From Conexibacter sp. CPCC 205762 (GTDB taxonomy: Bacteria; Actinomycetota; Thermoleophilia; Solirubrobacterales; Solirubrobacteraceae), in NCBI RefSeq assembly GCF_030646155.1, contig NZ_JAUTDN010000017.1, forward strand, positions 1-64,000: 64,000 nt of DNA, in the 5' to 3' direction. Positions 1-8,551 of the stretch are shown here, one piece after another (positions within the stretch are counted from its first letter, which is position 1; every line of letters begins with the position of its first letter). Made by a program: the position numbers and the translations under genes. The notes beneath the pieces were generated by a model. It worked only from the letters and a program-made list of their open reading frames with translations. It had not been told where the DNA came from and made no database searches.

Positions 1-72
1 CGCGCCTGCCGCCGCACCCGCGCCTGCTGCCGCACCCGCGCCTGCCGCCGCACCCGCGCCTGCCGCCGCACC
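1..72. repeat. 18-bp tandem repeat inside dnaX
   Basis: Four head-to-tail copies of an 18-bp unit lie at 1-72, the second with one C-to-T change, and a degenerate fifth copy follows. The array is in frame and encodes a repeated Ala/Pro hexapeptide (APAAAP type), a flexible linker. The window starts inside it, so the true copy number is unknown. Confidence 0.85.
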
Positions 73-493
73 CGCGCCCGCCGCGCCGCCCGCGCCCGGC
101 GGCGCCTTCGACCTCGCGGCGCTGCGCGAGATCTGGCCGGCGGTCATAGACGCCGTCCGCGCCGACAACGCGATGCTCGCCGCCGCGCTCGGGGAGGCGA
201 GGCCGTTCGACGTGACCGGCTCCGAGGCGGTCTTCGCCTTCTCGCCCAGCGCCGCCTTCTTCAAGCGCAAGGCCGAGGGCGACGAGTGCAGGCGGCTCGT
301 CGCCGCCGCGCTGCTGGCGCTCGCGGGCGTGAGCCTCAAGCCGGTCTACGAGCTGCGCGACCTGACCGAGGTGGAGCCGGAGGCCGCCGCGGCCGCGGCG
401 CCGGAGCTGTCACACGACGAGCTGGTCGCGAGGTTCGTGGCAGAGTTCGAGGCCGAGGAGCTGATCGACGATCCCGAGGAAGGCGGCGCCTGA
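1..493 (+). CDS. dnaX: DNA polymerase III subunit gamma/tau, C-terminal part
   Basis: The window opens inside this gene (reading frame from base 2). It begins with an Ala/Pro-rich linker and ends with a compact domain starting FDLAALREIWPAVIDAV, which resembles the C-terminal domain of actinobacterial gamma/tau subunits. DnaX is the clamp-loader ATPase that loads the sliding clamp and, in its tau form, tethers polymerase to helicase. The AAA+ domain lies outside the window, so the call rests on the tail and on the neighbours: dnaX-ybaB-recR is a widely conserved order. The TGA stop overlaps the ATG of the next gene (ATGA-type overlap), which suggests translational coupling. A C-terminal-only view limits certainty. 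Confidence 0.75.
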   Translation, partial: APAAAPAPAAAPAPAAAPAPAAAPAPAAPPAPGGAFDLAALREIWPAVIDAVRADNAMLAAALGEARPFDVTGSEAVFAFSPSAAFFKRKAEGDECRRLVAAALLALAGVSLKPVYELRDLTEVEPEAAAAAAPELSHDELVARFVAEFEAEELIDDPEEGGA

Positions 494-837
494 TGCCCCA
501 GCCGAACATGCAGAAGATGCTCAAGCAGGTCCAGAGAATGCAGGCCGACATGGCGGCCGCGCAGGAGAGACTCAAGGACGAGGTCGTCGAGGCGGCCGCG
601 GGCGGCGGCATGGTGACGGTCAAGATCAGCGGCGACCTCGAGGTCAAGTCGATCACGGTCGACCCTGAGGCGGTCGACCCCGAGGACGTCGAGCTGCTGC
701 AGGACACGATCCTCGTCGCCGTCAACGAGGCGATCCGCGCCGCGCAGGAGCTCGCCGAGAGACGGATGGGCTCGGTCACCGGCGGCCTCGGCGGTCCGGG
801 CGGCGGCCTCGGCGGGCTCGGGATCCCGGGCTTCTAG
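493..837 (+). CDS. YbaB/EbfC family nucleoid-associated protein
   Basis: A 114-residue protein with the family signature: an N-terminal helical stretch (MQKMLKQVQRMQADMAAAQ) followed by a beta sheet core (VTVKISGDLEVKSITVDPEAV). Family members form small DNA-binding dimers that coat the nucleoid and are almost always encoded between dnaX and recR, as here. The ATG start at 493 overlaps the dnaX stop by one base, and a longer reading frame upstream is only a shadow of dnaX. The tail is Gly-rich (GGLGGPGGGLGGLG), a common disordered end in actinobacterial members. Confidence 0.92.
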   Translation: MPQPNMQKMLKQVQRMQADMAAAQERLKDEVVEAAAGGGMVTVKISGDLEVKSITVDPEAVDPEDVELLQDTILVAVNEAIRAAQELAERRMGSVTGGLGGPGGGLGGLGIPGF

Positions 838-863
838 CCGCGCAGAGCGAGCCAGCGCCGACC

Positions 864-1490
864 ATGTCCACCTTCGCGCCCCCCGTCCAGCGGCTGATCA
901 CCGAGCTCGGCAGACTGCCGGGCATCGGCGGGCGCACGGCGCAGCGGCTCGCCTTCCACCTGCTGCGCGCCTCCGAGGAGGACGCGCTCGCGCTGGCCGA
1001 GGCGATCAAGGACGTGAAGGCGAGAATCGGCCTCTGCGAGATCTGCTTCAACCTCGCCGACGGCCCGCGCTGCCGCATCTGCTCCGACGAGCGCCGGGAC
1101 GCGAGCCTGATCTGCGTCGTCGAGGAGCCGTCCGACATCATCCCGATCGAGCGCACGCACGAGTACCACGGCCGCTACCACGTGCTGGGCGGCGCGCTCT
1201 CGCCGATCGACGGCGTCGACCCCGAGGACCTGCGGATCGCGGAGCTGTACAGACGCGTTACGGCGACGCCCGAGGACGGCGCGCCGGCGATCCGCGAGGT
1301 CGTGCTCGCGACCAACCCGACGACGACCGGCGAGGCGACCGCCCTGCACATCGCCGACCAGCTGCGCGAGCGCGCCCCGCAGACGGTCGTCACGCGCCTC
1401 GCCAGCGGCCTGCCGGTCGGCGCCGACCTCGAGTACGCCGACGAGCTGACGCTCGGCCGCGCGCTCGCCGGTCGCCGCGCGCTCTCGTAG
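864..1490 (+). CDS. recR: Recombination protein RecR
   Basis: A 208-residue RecR of normal length. RecR works with RecO (and RecF) to load RecA at single-strand gaps. Order of parts: N-terminal helix-hairpin-helix (LPGIGGRTAQRLAFHLL, about residues 18-34), a C4 zinc finger (C58, C61, C70, C73), a Toprim domain starting about residue 82 (LICVVEEPSD), and a C-terminal Walker B-like segment. It follows ybaB after a 26-bp gap and is very probably in the same operon as dnaX. Confidence 0.97.
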   Translation: MSTFAPPVQRLITELGRLPGIGGRTAQRLAFHLLRASEEDALALAEAIKDVKARIGLCEICFNLADGPRCRICSDERRDASLICVVEEPSDIIPIERTHEYHGRYHVLGGALSPIDGVDPEDLRIAELYRRVTATPEDGAPAIREVVLATNPTTTGEATALHIADQLRERAPQTVVTRLASGLPVGADLEYADELTLGRALAGRRALS

Positions 1491-1538
1491 CGCCCCGGTC
1501 ACTCCCGCACCGCGCGCCTCGGTTACCCTAGGACGACT

Positions 1539-2800
<1,262 letters not shown>

Positions 2801-2804
<4 letters not shown>

Positions 2805-3859
2805 GCGGATTCAGTTCCCGCCCGCCCGCCCCCTACCGCCTTGCCGTCGTCGGTGCGACCGGCCAGGTCGGCACCGTCATGCTGCAGCTGCTGAGAGAGC
2901 GCGGCTTCCCGACCTCCGAGGTCGTCCCGTTCGCCTCGGAGCGCTCGGCCGGCAAGGTGCTCGACGGCGGCCTCGTCGTCCAGCCGCTGACCGACGAGAC
3001 GATCCAGGGTTTCGACGTCGCGATCTTCTCCGCCGGCGGCTCGACCTCGGGCGAGTGGGCGCCGAAGTTCGCCGAGGCGGGCGCGGTCGTGATCGACAAC
3101 AGCTCGAAGTGGCGGATGCACGAGGACGTCCCGCTCGTCGTCTCCGAGGTCAACCCGGAGGCGCTCGACGGCCACAGAGGGATCGTCGCCAACCCCAACT
3201 GCTCGACGATGCAGATGGTCGTCGCGCTCAAGCCGCTGCACGCGGAGGCGGGCATCGAGCGGCTCGTGATCTCGACCTACCAGGCCGTCTCCGGCACCGG
3301 CAAGGTCGGCGTCGACGAGCTGCTGGGCCAGGCGAAGGCCGTCGTCGAAGGCGCCGAGGTGCCGGCCGCGCAGGCCTACAAGCATCAGATCGCCTTCAAC
3401 GCGCTGCCGCACGCGGGCAACTTCGCTCCCGGTGACGACCACACCGACGAGGAGCGCAAGCTGATCAACGAGACGCGCAAGATCCTCGGCGACGAGTCGA
3501 TCCGCGTCAGCGCGACCTGCGTCCGCGTGCCGGTCGTCAACGGCCACTCGGAGGCGGTCAACGTCGAGACGCGCCGGCCGCTGTCGCCCGAGCGGGCGCG
3601 CGAGCTGCTGCGCGCGGCGCCGGGGATCACGGTGCTCGACGACCCGGACGCGAACAGCTACCCGCTCGCGATCGAGGCCTCCGGCCAGGACGACGTCTTC
3701 GTCGGCCGCATCCGCCGCGATCCCGGCAACGAGCAGGCGCTCGACCTGTGGGTCGTCGCCGACAACCTGCGCAAGGGCGCGGCGCTCAACGCCGTCCAGC
3801 TCGCCGAGCTGCTGCACGAGCGCGGGCTGATCGGCAGCGCGGCGCGCGCCGCGAGCTGA
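2801..3859 (+). CDS. asd: Aspartate-semialdehyde dehydrogenase
   Basis: A 352-residue enzyme that reduces aspartyl phosphate, the product of the upstream kinase, to aspartate semialdehyde with NADPH. The N-terminal dinucleotide fold has GATGQVG (residues 18-24). The active-site cysteine is C134 in NPNCSTMQM. The C-terminal part carries the dimerisation/substrate region with [16 protein letters not shown] at 2801 overlaps the lysC stop by four bases, so the two are translationally coupled. Length and motifs are typical. Confidence 0.97.
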
Positions 3860-3892
3860 GCTGGGCGCGGCCGGGCCTGTCGTGAGCCCGCG

Positions 3893-4648
3893 GTGATCGA
3901 CCTCCACTGCCACCTGCTGCCGGCGATCGACGACGGTCCGCCGGACCTCGGCGCCGCGCTGCGGCTGGCACAGGCGCAGGCCGCCGCGGGCGTGCGGACG
4001 GTCGCGGTCACGCCGCACGCGATCGCCGCCTGGCCCAACGACGAGGCGAGGATCGCGCGCGGGCTGATCGAGATGCGGACGGCGCTGAGAGCGGCGTCGA
4101 TCCCGCTGGAGCTGGTGCACGGCGCCGAGGTCGACCTCAGATGGGCGCTGGGGCGCAGCGACGAGGAGCTGTCGGGGCTGACGCTCGACGGCGGCCGCTG
4201 GCTGCTGCTGGAGTCGCCGCTGACGGCGACCGCGCCGCTGGAGGAGGGCGTCGCGACGCTGCGCCGCCGCGGCTTCGAGATCCTGCTCGCCCATCCCGAG
4301 CGGGCGCCGCTGCTGCAGCGCGAGCCGCAGCAGGTCGCGCGGCTGGTGCGCGCGGGCGTGCGCACGCAGGTGACGGCCGGCGCGCTGGAGGGCAGATTCG
4401 GCCGCCACGTGCAGCGCTGCGCGCTGGCGCTGATGGAGTCCGGTCTCGCCCACACCTTCGCGTCGGACTCGCACAGCGCCGAGAGACGCCGGCCGGGCCT
4501 GCGCGAGCCGCTCGAGCAGGCCGGCTTCGGCGCCGCCGTGCGGCTGCTGTGCGAGGAGCACCCGGCGATGGTGCTGGCCGGCCAGGCGCCGCCGGAGACG
4601 GTCGCGCTGAAGCGCCGCCGCGGCCTGCTCGGCCGTCTGCGCGGCTGA
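3893..4648 (+). CDS. CpsB/CapC-type PHP-domain protein-tyrosine phosphatase
   Basis: A 251-residue PHP-fold metal-dependent hydrolase. It starts MIDLHCHLLPAIDDGP, where H5, H7 and D13 match metal ligands of the CpsB/YwqE family; HGAEV, LAHPER and SDSHS supply the other metal-site positions. Family members dephosphorylate tyrosine kinases controlling capsule and exopolysaccharide export. No polysaccharide genes or kinase lie next to it, so the substrate is unknown. GTG start. It follows asd after 33 bp on the same strand and may be read through from it. Confidence 0.8.
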   Translation: MIDLHCHLLPAIDDGPPDLGAALRLAQAQAAAGVRTVAVTPHAIAAWPNDEARIARGLIEMRTALRAASIPLELVHGAEVDLRWALGRSDEELSGLTLDGGRWLLLESPLTATAPLEEGVATLRRRGFEILLAHPERAPLLQREPQQVARLVRAGVRTQVTAGALEGRFGRHVQRCALALMESGLAHTFASDSHSAERRRPGLREPLEQAGFGAAVRLLCEEHPAMVLAGQAPPETVALKRRRGLLGRLRG

Positions 4649-4679
4649 GCGGCGCGCACGCCGCGCCCGGCCCGACCGC

Positions 4680-5306
4680 TCAGTGCGCCGCGGGCTCGCC
4701 GATCCGCGCCAGGTCGCGGCGCGAGCGGACGCCGAGCTTGCGGTAGATGTTGCGTGCGTGCGTGCGCACCGTCTCGACGCCGACGTGCAGCGCGATCGCG
4801 ATCTCGGCGTTGGAGCGGCCCTGCTGCAGCTGCTCGAGCACGTCGGCCTCGCGCGGCGTCAGCAGCTGCGGTCCGGCCTGGCGCGGGCTCTCGGCGCCGA
4901 GCGGGTCGCGCGCGGTGCGCGGCAGCACGTGCAGCCCGCGTGAGGCGAGATGGATCGCGCTCAGCACGTCGCGCGCCTGCGTCTCCTTCGACAGGCAGGC
5001 GGTCGCGCCGAACGCGAGCATCTGGTTGCACTCGGCGGGGGAGGGGCGGTTGGCGAGCACGATCAGGCGCGTGGCCGGGTTGGCGCCGGCCAGCTCGCGC
5101 ACGTCGGTCGGCCGCTGCAGCGAGCCGAAGTTGAGCAGCGCGACCTGCGGCGCATGGTCGGCGACGGTGCCCGCGATCCGCTCGGGCGGCACGTCGTGGG
5201 CGACGACCGCAAGGTTCGGGTCCTCCTCGATCAGGGCCCGCAGACCGCGGCCGACGAGGTCCTCGAACCGGCCGATCATCACGCTGACAGGGGCACGGAG
5301 AGACAT
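4680..5306 (-). CDS. LuxR-family regulator with degenerate receiver domain
   Basis: A 208-residue response-regulator-like protein. The C-terminal LuxR/NarL helix-turn-helix (about 149-205: LLTPREADVLEQLQQGRSNAEIA, then VETVRTHARNIYRKLGV) is canonical. The N-terminal half is shaped like a receiver, keeps the conserved lysine (K107 in LSKET), but has N59 in LLNFGS where the phospho-acceptor Asp should be, and lacks the acidic pair near the N-terminus. Phosphorylation is therefore unlikely, and no sensor kinase is adjacent. A TAGACT box (complement of 5319-5324) lies 12 nt before the ATG, with an inverted repeat just upstream. Confidence 0.85.
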   Translation of the reverse strand: MSLRAPVSVMIGRFEDLVGRGLRALIEEDPNLAVVAHDVPPERIAGTVADHAPQVALLNFGSLQRPTDVRELAGANPATRLIVLANRPSPAECNQMLAFGATACLSKETQARDVLSAIHLASRGLHVLPRTARDPLGAESPRQAGPQLLTPREADVLEQLQQGRSNAEIAIALHVGVETVRTHARNIYRKLGVRSRRDLARIGEPAAH

Positions 5307-5325
5307 CCGACTAGTGAGAGTCTAC

Positions 5326-5340
5326 TTGTCGGTGTGACAA
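5326..5340. promoter_or_regulatory. Inverted repeat TTGTC-N5-GACAA at LuxR promoter
   Basis: TTGTC (5326-5330), spacer GGTGT, GACAA (5336-5340) form a perfect 5-bp-arm repeat immediately upstream of the TAGACT box of the LuxR-type gene. Position suggests an operator, possibly for autoregulation. Inference only. Confidence 0.4.
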
Positions 5341-5359
5341 CGAGGGGAGGTTCATCTCA

Positions 5360-5421
5360 CCCCTGTCTACCCCTTCGCCTCACCCCTCGATCCCCCGTGC
5401 GGTCCCCCCAAGATCACCCCC
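5360..5421 (-). other. Six phased G-tracts (putative G-quadruplex), minus strand
   Basis: C-runs of 4-6 bases on the plus strand at 5360-5363, 5370-5373, 5383-5386, 5392-5396, 5404-5409 and 5417-5421 give G-runs on the strand that reads as the LuxR transcript. Loops are 6, 9, 5, 7 and 7 nt and run starts are spaced 9-13 bp. Several runs are followed by TGA on the minus strand. This fits a G-quadruplex or helically phased protein-binding sites. Confidence 0.5.
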
Positions 5422-5748
5422 GCGAGGGGACGACAGCCGGGGTGGGATCCGCGAGTATCCCTTTCGTCTTCTGCCCCACGGACACGACGGCAGGGGTTAC
5501 GGCCGCAGAGACGATTCGCCTTCCGGGAGGCTGGCGCTGTCTCTGACATCTGGGGTAGAAGGTCCCCGGCCATTGCGTTGCGATTCCGCATGGCCCCGGG
5601 GCGCTCAAGCGCCAACGCCGGTCCGCGTTCCCCCGCGCGGGCCGGCTGCGCGCGGCCCTTCTGGAGCGCCCGGCGTTCGGCCCTCGCCCGCCGCAACCGT
5701 CGTCACACGCGGCGGCCGGCGCGGCGGCAGGCGGCCGGCCGGGCCGGC

Positions 5749-6918
5749 TCAGGGCTTCGCGATCGCGGCCTGCACCGCGCGGCGCAGACGGCCGATCGTC
5801 ACGACGCCGCGCAGCACGCCGGCGCGGTCGACCGCCATCACCGCGCCGAGCGAGCGCATCCCGTCGGCCTCCAGCAGCTCGCGCAGCGTGCGGTCCTCGT
5901 CGATCCGCCAGCGCTCGTGCTCGTCCGGGTCCATCAGCTCGGCGACCGGCAGCACCGGGCGGCCGCTCTCGACCGCCTCGCGCGCGCCGTCCTCGCGCAG
6001 CACGCCGACGAAGCGGCCGGCCGCGTCGACGACCGGAAACCACGGCCAGCGGTAGCGCAGGAAGAACTCGTCGAGCGCGCGGTCGGCCGTCAGCTCCTGC
6101 GGGACGCTCACCGGCTGCTCGTCCATGATGTCGGCGACGCGCACGTCCTCCAGCTGCGCGGTGAAGACCGTCTGCGCCAGCAGCGCCCGCGCCGAGCCGC
6201 TGATCACGAAGCCGACCAGCAGCGCCCATATGCCGATGAACGGGTCGAACGCGACCAGCGCCCACAGGCCGAGGCCCATCAGCACGATCCCGAGCACCTG
6301 GCCGAGCCGCGCCGCCACGCGCGAGCCGCGCTCCTTGTCGCCGGTCAGCTGCCACACCAGCCCGCGCGTGAGGCGGCCGCCGTCGAGCGGGTAGGCGGGG
6401 ATCAGGTTGAAGAGGAGCACGATGAAGTTCATCGTCGCCAGCCAGCCGAGCGTCAGCGACAGCGGCGTCGTCGGCAGGTCGTTGCGCAGCAGCGCCGCGT
6501 CGGCGAACTCGCTCGGCCCGTAGGCGACGAGGCAGACGAGCGCGCACAGCAGCAGCACCCCGAACGTCGCCAGCGGGCCGGCGCCGGCGACCTGCAGCTC
6601 CTCCTTCGGCGTGCGGCTCTCGCGGCTCATCAGCGCGAAGCCGCCGAGCGGCGAGAGCGTGATGCCGGCGACCTCGATCCCGTGCCGGCGCGCCGCCAGC
6701 GCGTGTCCCAGCTCGTGCACGATCACCGACGCGAACAGCAGCAGCGCGGCGATCACGGCGGTCACGTACGCCTGCGTGTCGCTGCCGCCGAGCGACCGCT
6801 GGAACTCGTCCGAGAGCCAGAAGATCACCACGAACAGGACGACGAACCAGGTGAAGTCGACTCCGACGCGGATGCCGAAGATGCGGGCCAGCTGGATCGA
6901 TCCGCTCCTGCCGAACAT
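5749..6918 (-). CDS. Site-2-protease-type membrane metalloprotease with CBS domains
   Basis: A 389-residue M50 peptidase. After a short N-terminus (MFGRSGSIQLARIFGIRVG), membrane segments carry the zinc motif HELGH (residues 68-72) and the third-ligand motif NLIPAYPLDGG (about 171-181). The last third, about 262-380, is a soluble CBS-domain pair likely to sense a nucleotide or ligand. Such proteins cut transmembrane regulators inside the bilayer. I chose the ATG at 6918, since the start at 6966 would overlap the divergent peptidase gene. It lies upstream of the LuxR gene on the same strand but 442 bp away. Confidence 0.9.
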   Translation of the reverse strand: MFGRSGSIQLARIFGIRVGVDFTWFVVLFVVIFWLSDEFQRSLGGSDTQAYVTAVIAALLLFASVIVHELGHALAARRHGIEVAGITLSPLGGFALMSRESRTPKEELQVAGAGPLATFGVLLLCALVCLVAYGPSEFADAALLRNDLPTTPLSLTLGWLATMNFIVLLFNLIPAYPLDGGRLTRGLVWQLTGDKERGSRVAARLGQVLGIVLMGLGLWALVAFDPFIGIWALLVGFVISGSARALLAQTVFTAQLEDVRVADIMDEQPVSVPQELTADRALDEFFLRYRWPWFPVVDAAGRFVGVLREDGAREAVESGRPVLPVAELMDPDEHERWRIDEDRTLRELLEADGMRSLGAVMAVDRAGVLRGVVTIGRLRRAVQAAIAKP

Positions 6919-6964
6919 GCTGCAATGGTCGCACAGCGACGACTTCAGACCCGCGAGGAGGCCC

Positions 6965-8488
6965 ATGAGCGGTCCATTGCAGGAGCTGCGCCAGCGGCTC
7001 GCCGAGATCAGTGACCTCAGCAGCGCCGTCGCGGTGCTCGACTGGGATCAGCAGACGATGATGCCGGAGCGCGCCGCGCCGCTCCGCGCGGAGCAGCTCG
7101 GAACGCTCTCCGGAATCGTCCACGAACGCGCGACCGACGAGGCGATCGGCAGGCTGCTGCACCAGCTCGAGGGCGAGGAGGAGGCGCTGCGCGCGGCCGA
7201 CCCGGACTCCGACGACGCCGCGCTGATCCGCGTCGCCCGGCGCGACTACGAGAAGTCCAAGCGCGTCCCGGCCGAGCTGGCCGTCGAGATGGCGCGCGCC
7301 GGCGCGCTGGGCCACCAGGCGTGGGTGCAGGCGCGCGCGAGATCGGACTTCGCCGCGTTCCTGCCGTTCCTGCAGCGCAACGTCGAGCTGAAGCGGCAGT
7401 ACGTCGAGCTGTTCGCCGACGAGAGCCCGGACGACCCCTACGACGTGCTGCTCGACGACTACGAGGAGGGGATGAAGACGGCCGAGGTCGCCGCCCTCTT
7501 CAGCGAGCTGCGGGCCGCGCTCGTGCCGCTGATCGCGCGGATCGCCGAGCGCGCCGACGCGGTCGACAACGCGCCGCTGCACGGCGACTTCGAGCCGGCG
7601 CGCCAGGCCGTGCTGCTGCGCGGCGTGCTGGAGCGGCTCGGCTGGTCGCCCGACGGCTGGCGGCTGGACGAGGCCGCGCACCCGTTCGCGACCAGCTTCG
7701 GACCGACCGACGTGCGCCTCACGACCCGCTACGACCCGTCCTACATCGGCATGTCGCTCTACGGCGCGATCCACGAGATGGGCCACGGCCTCTACGAGGC
7801 GAGCGTCGCGCCGCAGCTCGCGCGCACGCCGCTGGCCGGCGGCGTCTCGCTCGGCTGGCACGAGTCGCAGAGCCGCCTGTGGGAGAACGTCGTGGGCCGC
7901 GGGCGGCCGTTCGCCGGCTTCCTCCACGGCGAGCTGCAGCGGACCTTCCCGGAGCGGTTCTCGGGCGTCGATGCCGACCAGTTCTACCGCGCGGTGAACA
8001 GAGTCCAGCCGTCGCTGATCCGCGTCGAGGCCGACGAGGCGACCTACGGACTCCACATCATCCTCCGCTTCGAGCTGGAGCGGGAGATGCTCTCCGGCGC
8101 GCTCGACCTGAAGGACCTGCCGGAGGCGTGGAACGCGCGCATGAAGGAGTACCTCGGCGTCGACGTGCCCGACGACGCCGACGGCGTGCTGCAGGACGTC
8201 CACTGGTCGGCCGGCGAGATCGGCTACTTCTCGACCTACGCGCTCGGCAACCTGATCGCGGCGCAGCTGTGGCAGAAGGCGCGCACCGACCTGCCCGACC
8301 TCGACGCCCAACTGGCGGCCGGCGACGGCGCCGCGCTGCGGGCCTGGCTCGGCGAGCAGCTGCACAGATACGGGCGCAAGCTGCCGCCGAAGGAGCTGCA
8401 GCGGCGGGTGCTCGGCGGTCCGATCCAGGTGCAGCCGTTCGTCGACTACCTGACGACGAAGCTGACCCCGCTCTACGGTCTCTCGTAG
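6965..8488 (+). CDS. Metallocarboxypeptidase, M32 family
   Basis: A 507-residue cytosolic M32 carboxypeptidase, which removes single residues from peptide C-termini. The zinc motif HEMGH is at residues 270-274 and is followed by the family block ESQSRLWEN. The DPSYIGMS block before it and the IRVEADEATYGLH block after it are also diagnostic. No signal peptide. An AGGAGG ribosome site ends 3 nt before the ATG at 6965. It is divergent from the S2P gene with only 46 bp between starts. Confidence 0.95.
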   Translation: MSGPLQELRQRLAEISDLSSAVAVLDWDQQTMMPERAAPLRAEQLGTLSGIVHERATDEAIGRLLHQLEGEEEALRAADPDSDDAALIRVARRDYEKSKRVPAELAVEMARAGALGHQAWVQARARSDFAAFLPFLQRNVELKRQYVELFADESPDDPYDVLLDDYEEGMKTAEVAALFSELRAALVPLIARIAERADAVDNAPLHGDFEPARQAVLLRGVLERLGWSPDGWRLDEAAHPFATSFGPTDVRLTTRYDPSYIGMSLYGAIHEMGHGLYEASVAPQLARTPLAGGVSLGWHESQSRLWENVVGRGRPFAGFLHGELQRTFPERFSGVDADQFYRAVNRVQPSLIRVEADEATYGLHIILRFELEREMLSGALDLKDLPEAWNARMKEYLGVDVPDDADGVLQDVHWSAGEIGYFSTYALGNLIAAQLWQKARTDLPDLDAQLAAGDGAALRAWLGEQLHRYGRKLPPKELQRRVLGGPIQVQPFVDYLTTKLTPLYGLS

Positions 8489-8551
8489 CGGCGCGAACCG
8501 CCGCCGTCGCGCCTCGGTTCGGTGCGACGGCGCGGTGGTACGTTCGCGCGC

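Larger units (their letters stand above)
5307..5748. other. Long intergenic region upstream of the LuxR gene
   Basis: This 442-bp stretch has no credible gene; frames through it are low-complexity and lack family features. It holds the LuxR promoter (TAGACT on the minus strand at 5324-5319), an inverted repeat at 5326-5340 and six regularly spaced C-tracts at 5360-5421. The right part, about 5520-5748, is unremarkable GC-rich spacer behind the S2P protease stop. Confidence 0.7.

Noticed and set aside
1-72. Tandem repeats as a CRISPR array
   Set aside because: No unique spacers; the repeats are contiguous, in frame and encode an Ala/Pro linker of DnaX.
5367-5696. Minus-strand open frame in the LuxR upstream gap
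   Set aside because: Arg/Ala/Gly-biased low-complexity sequence, no ribosome site, no family-like region; typical of GC-rich noncoding frames.
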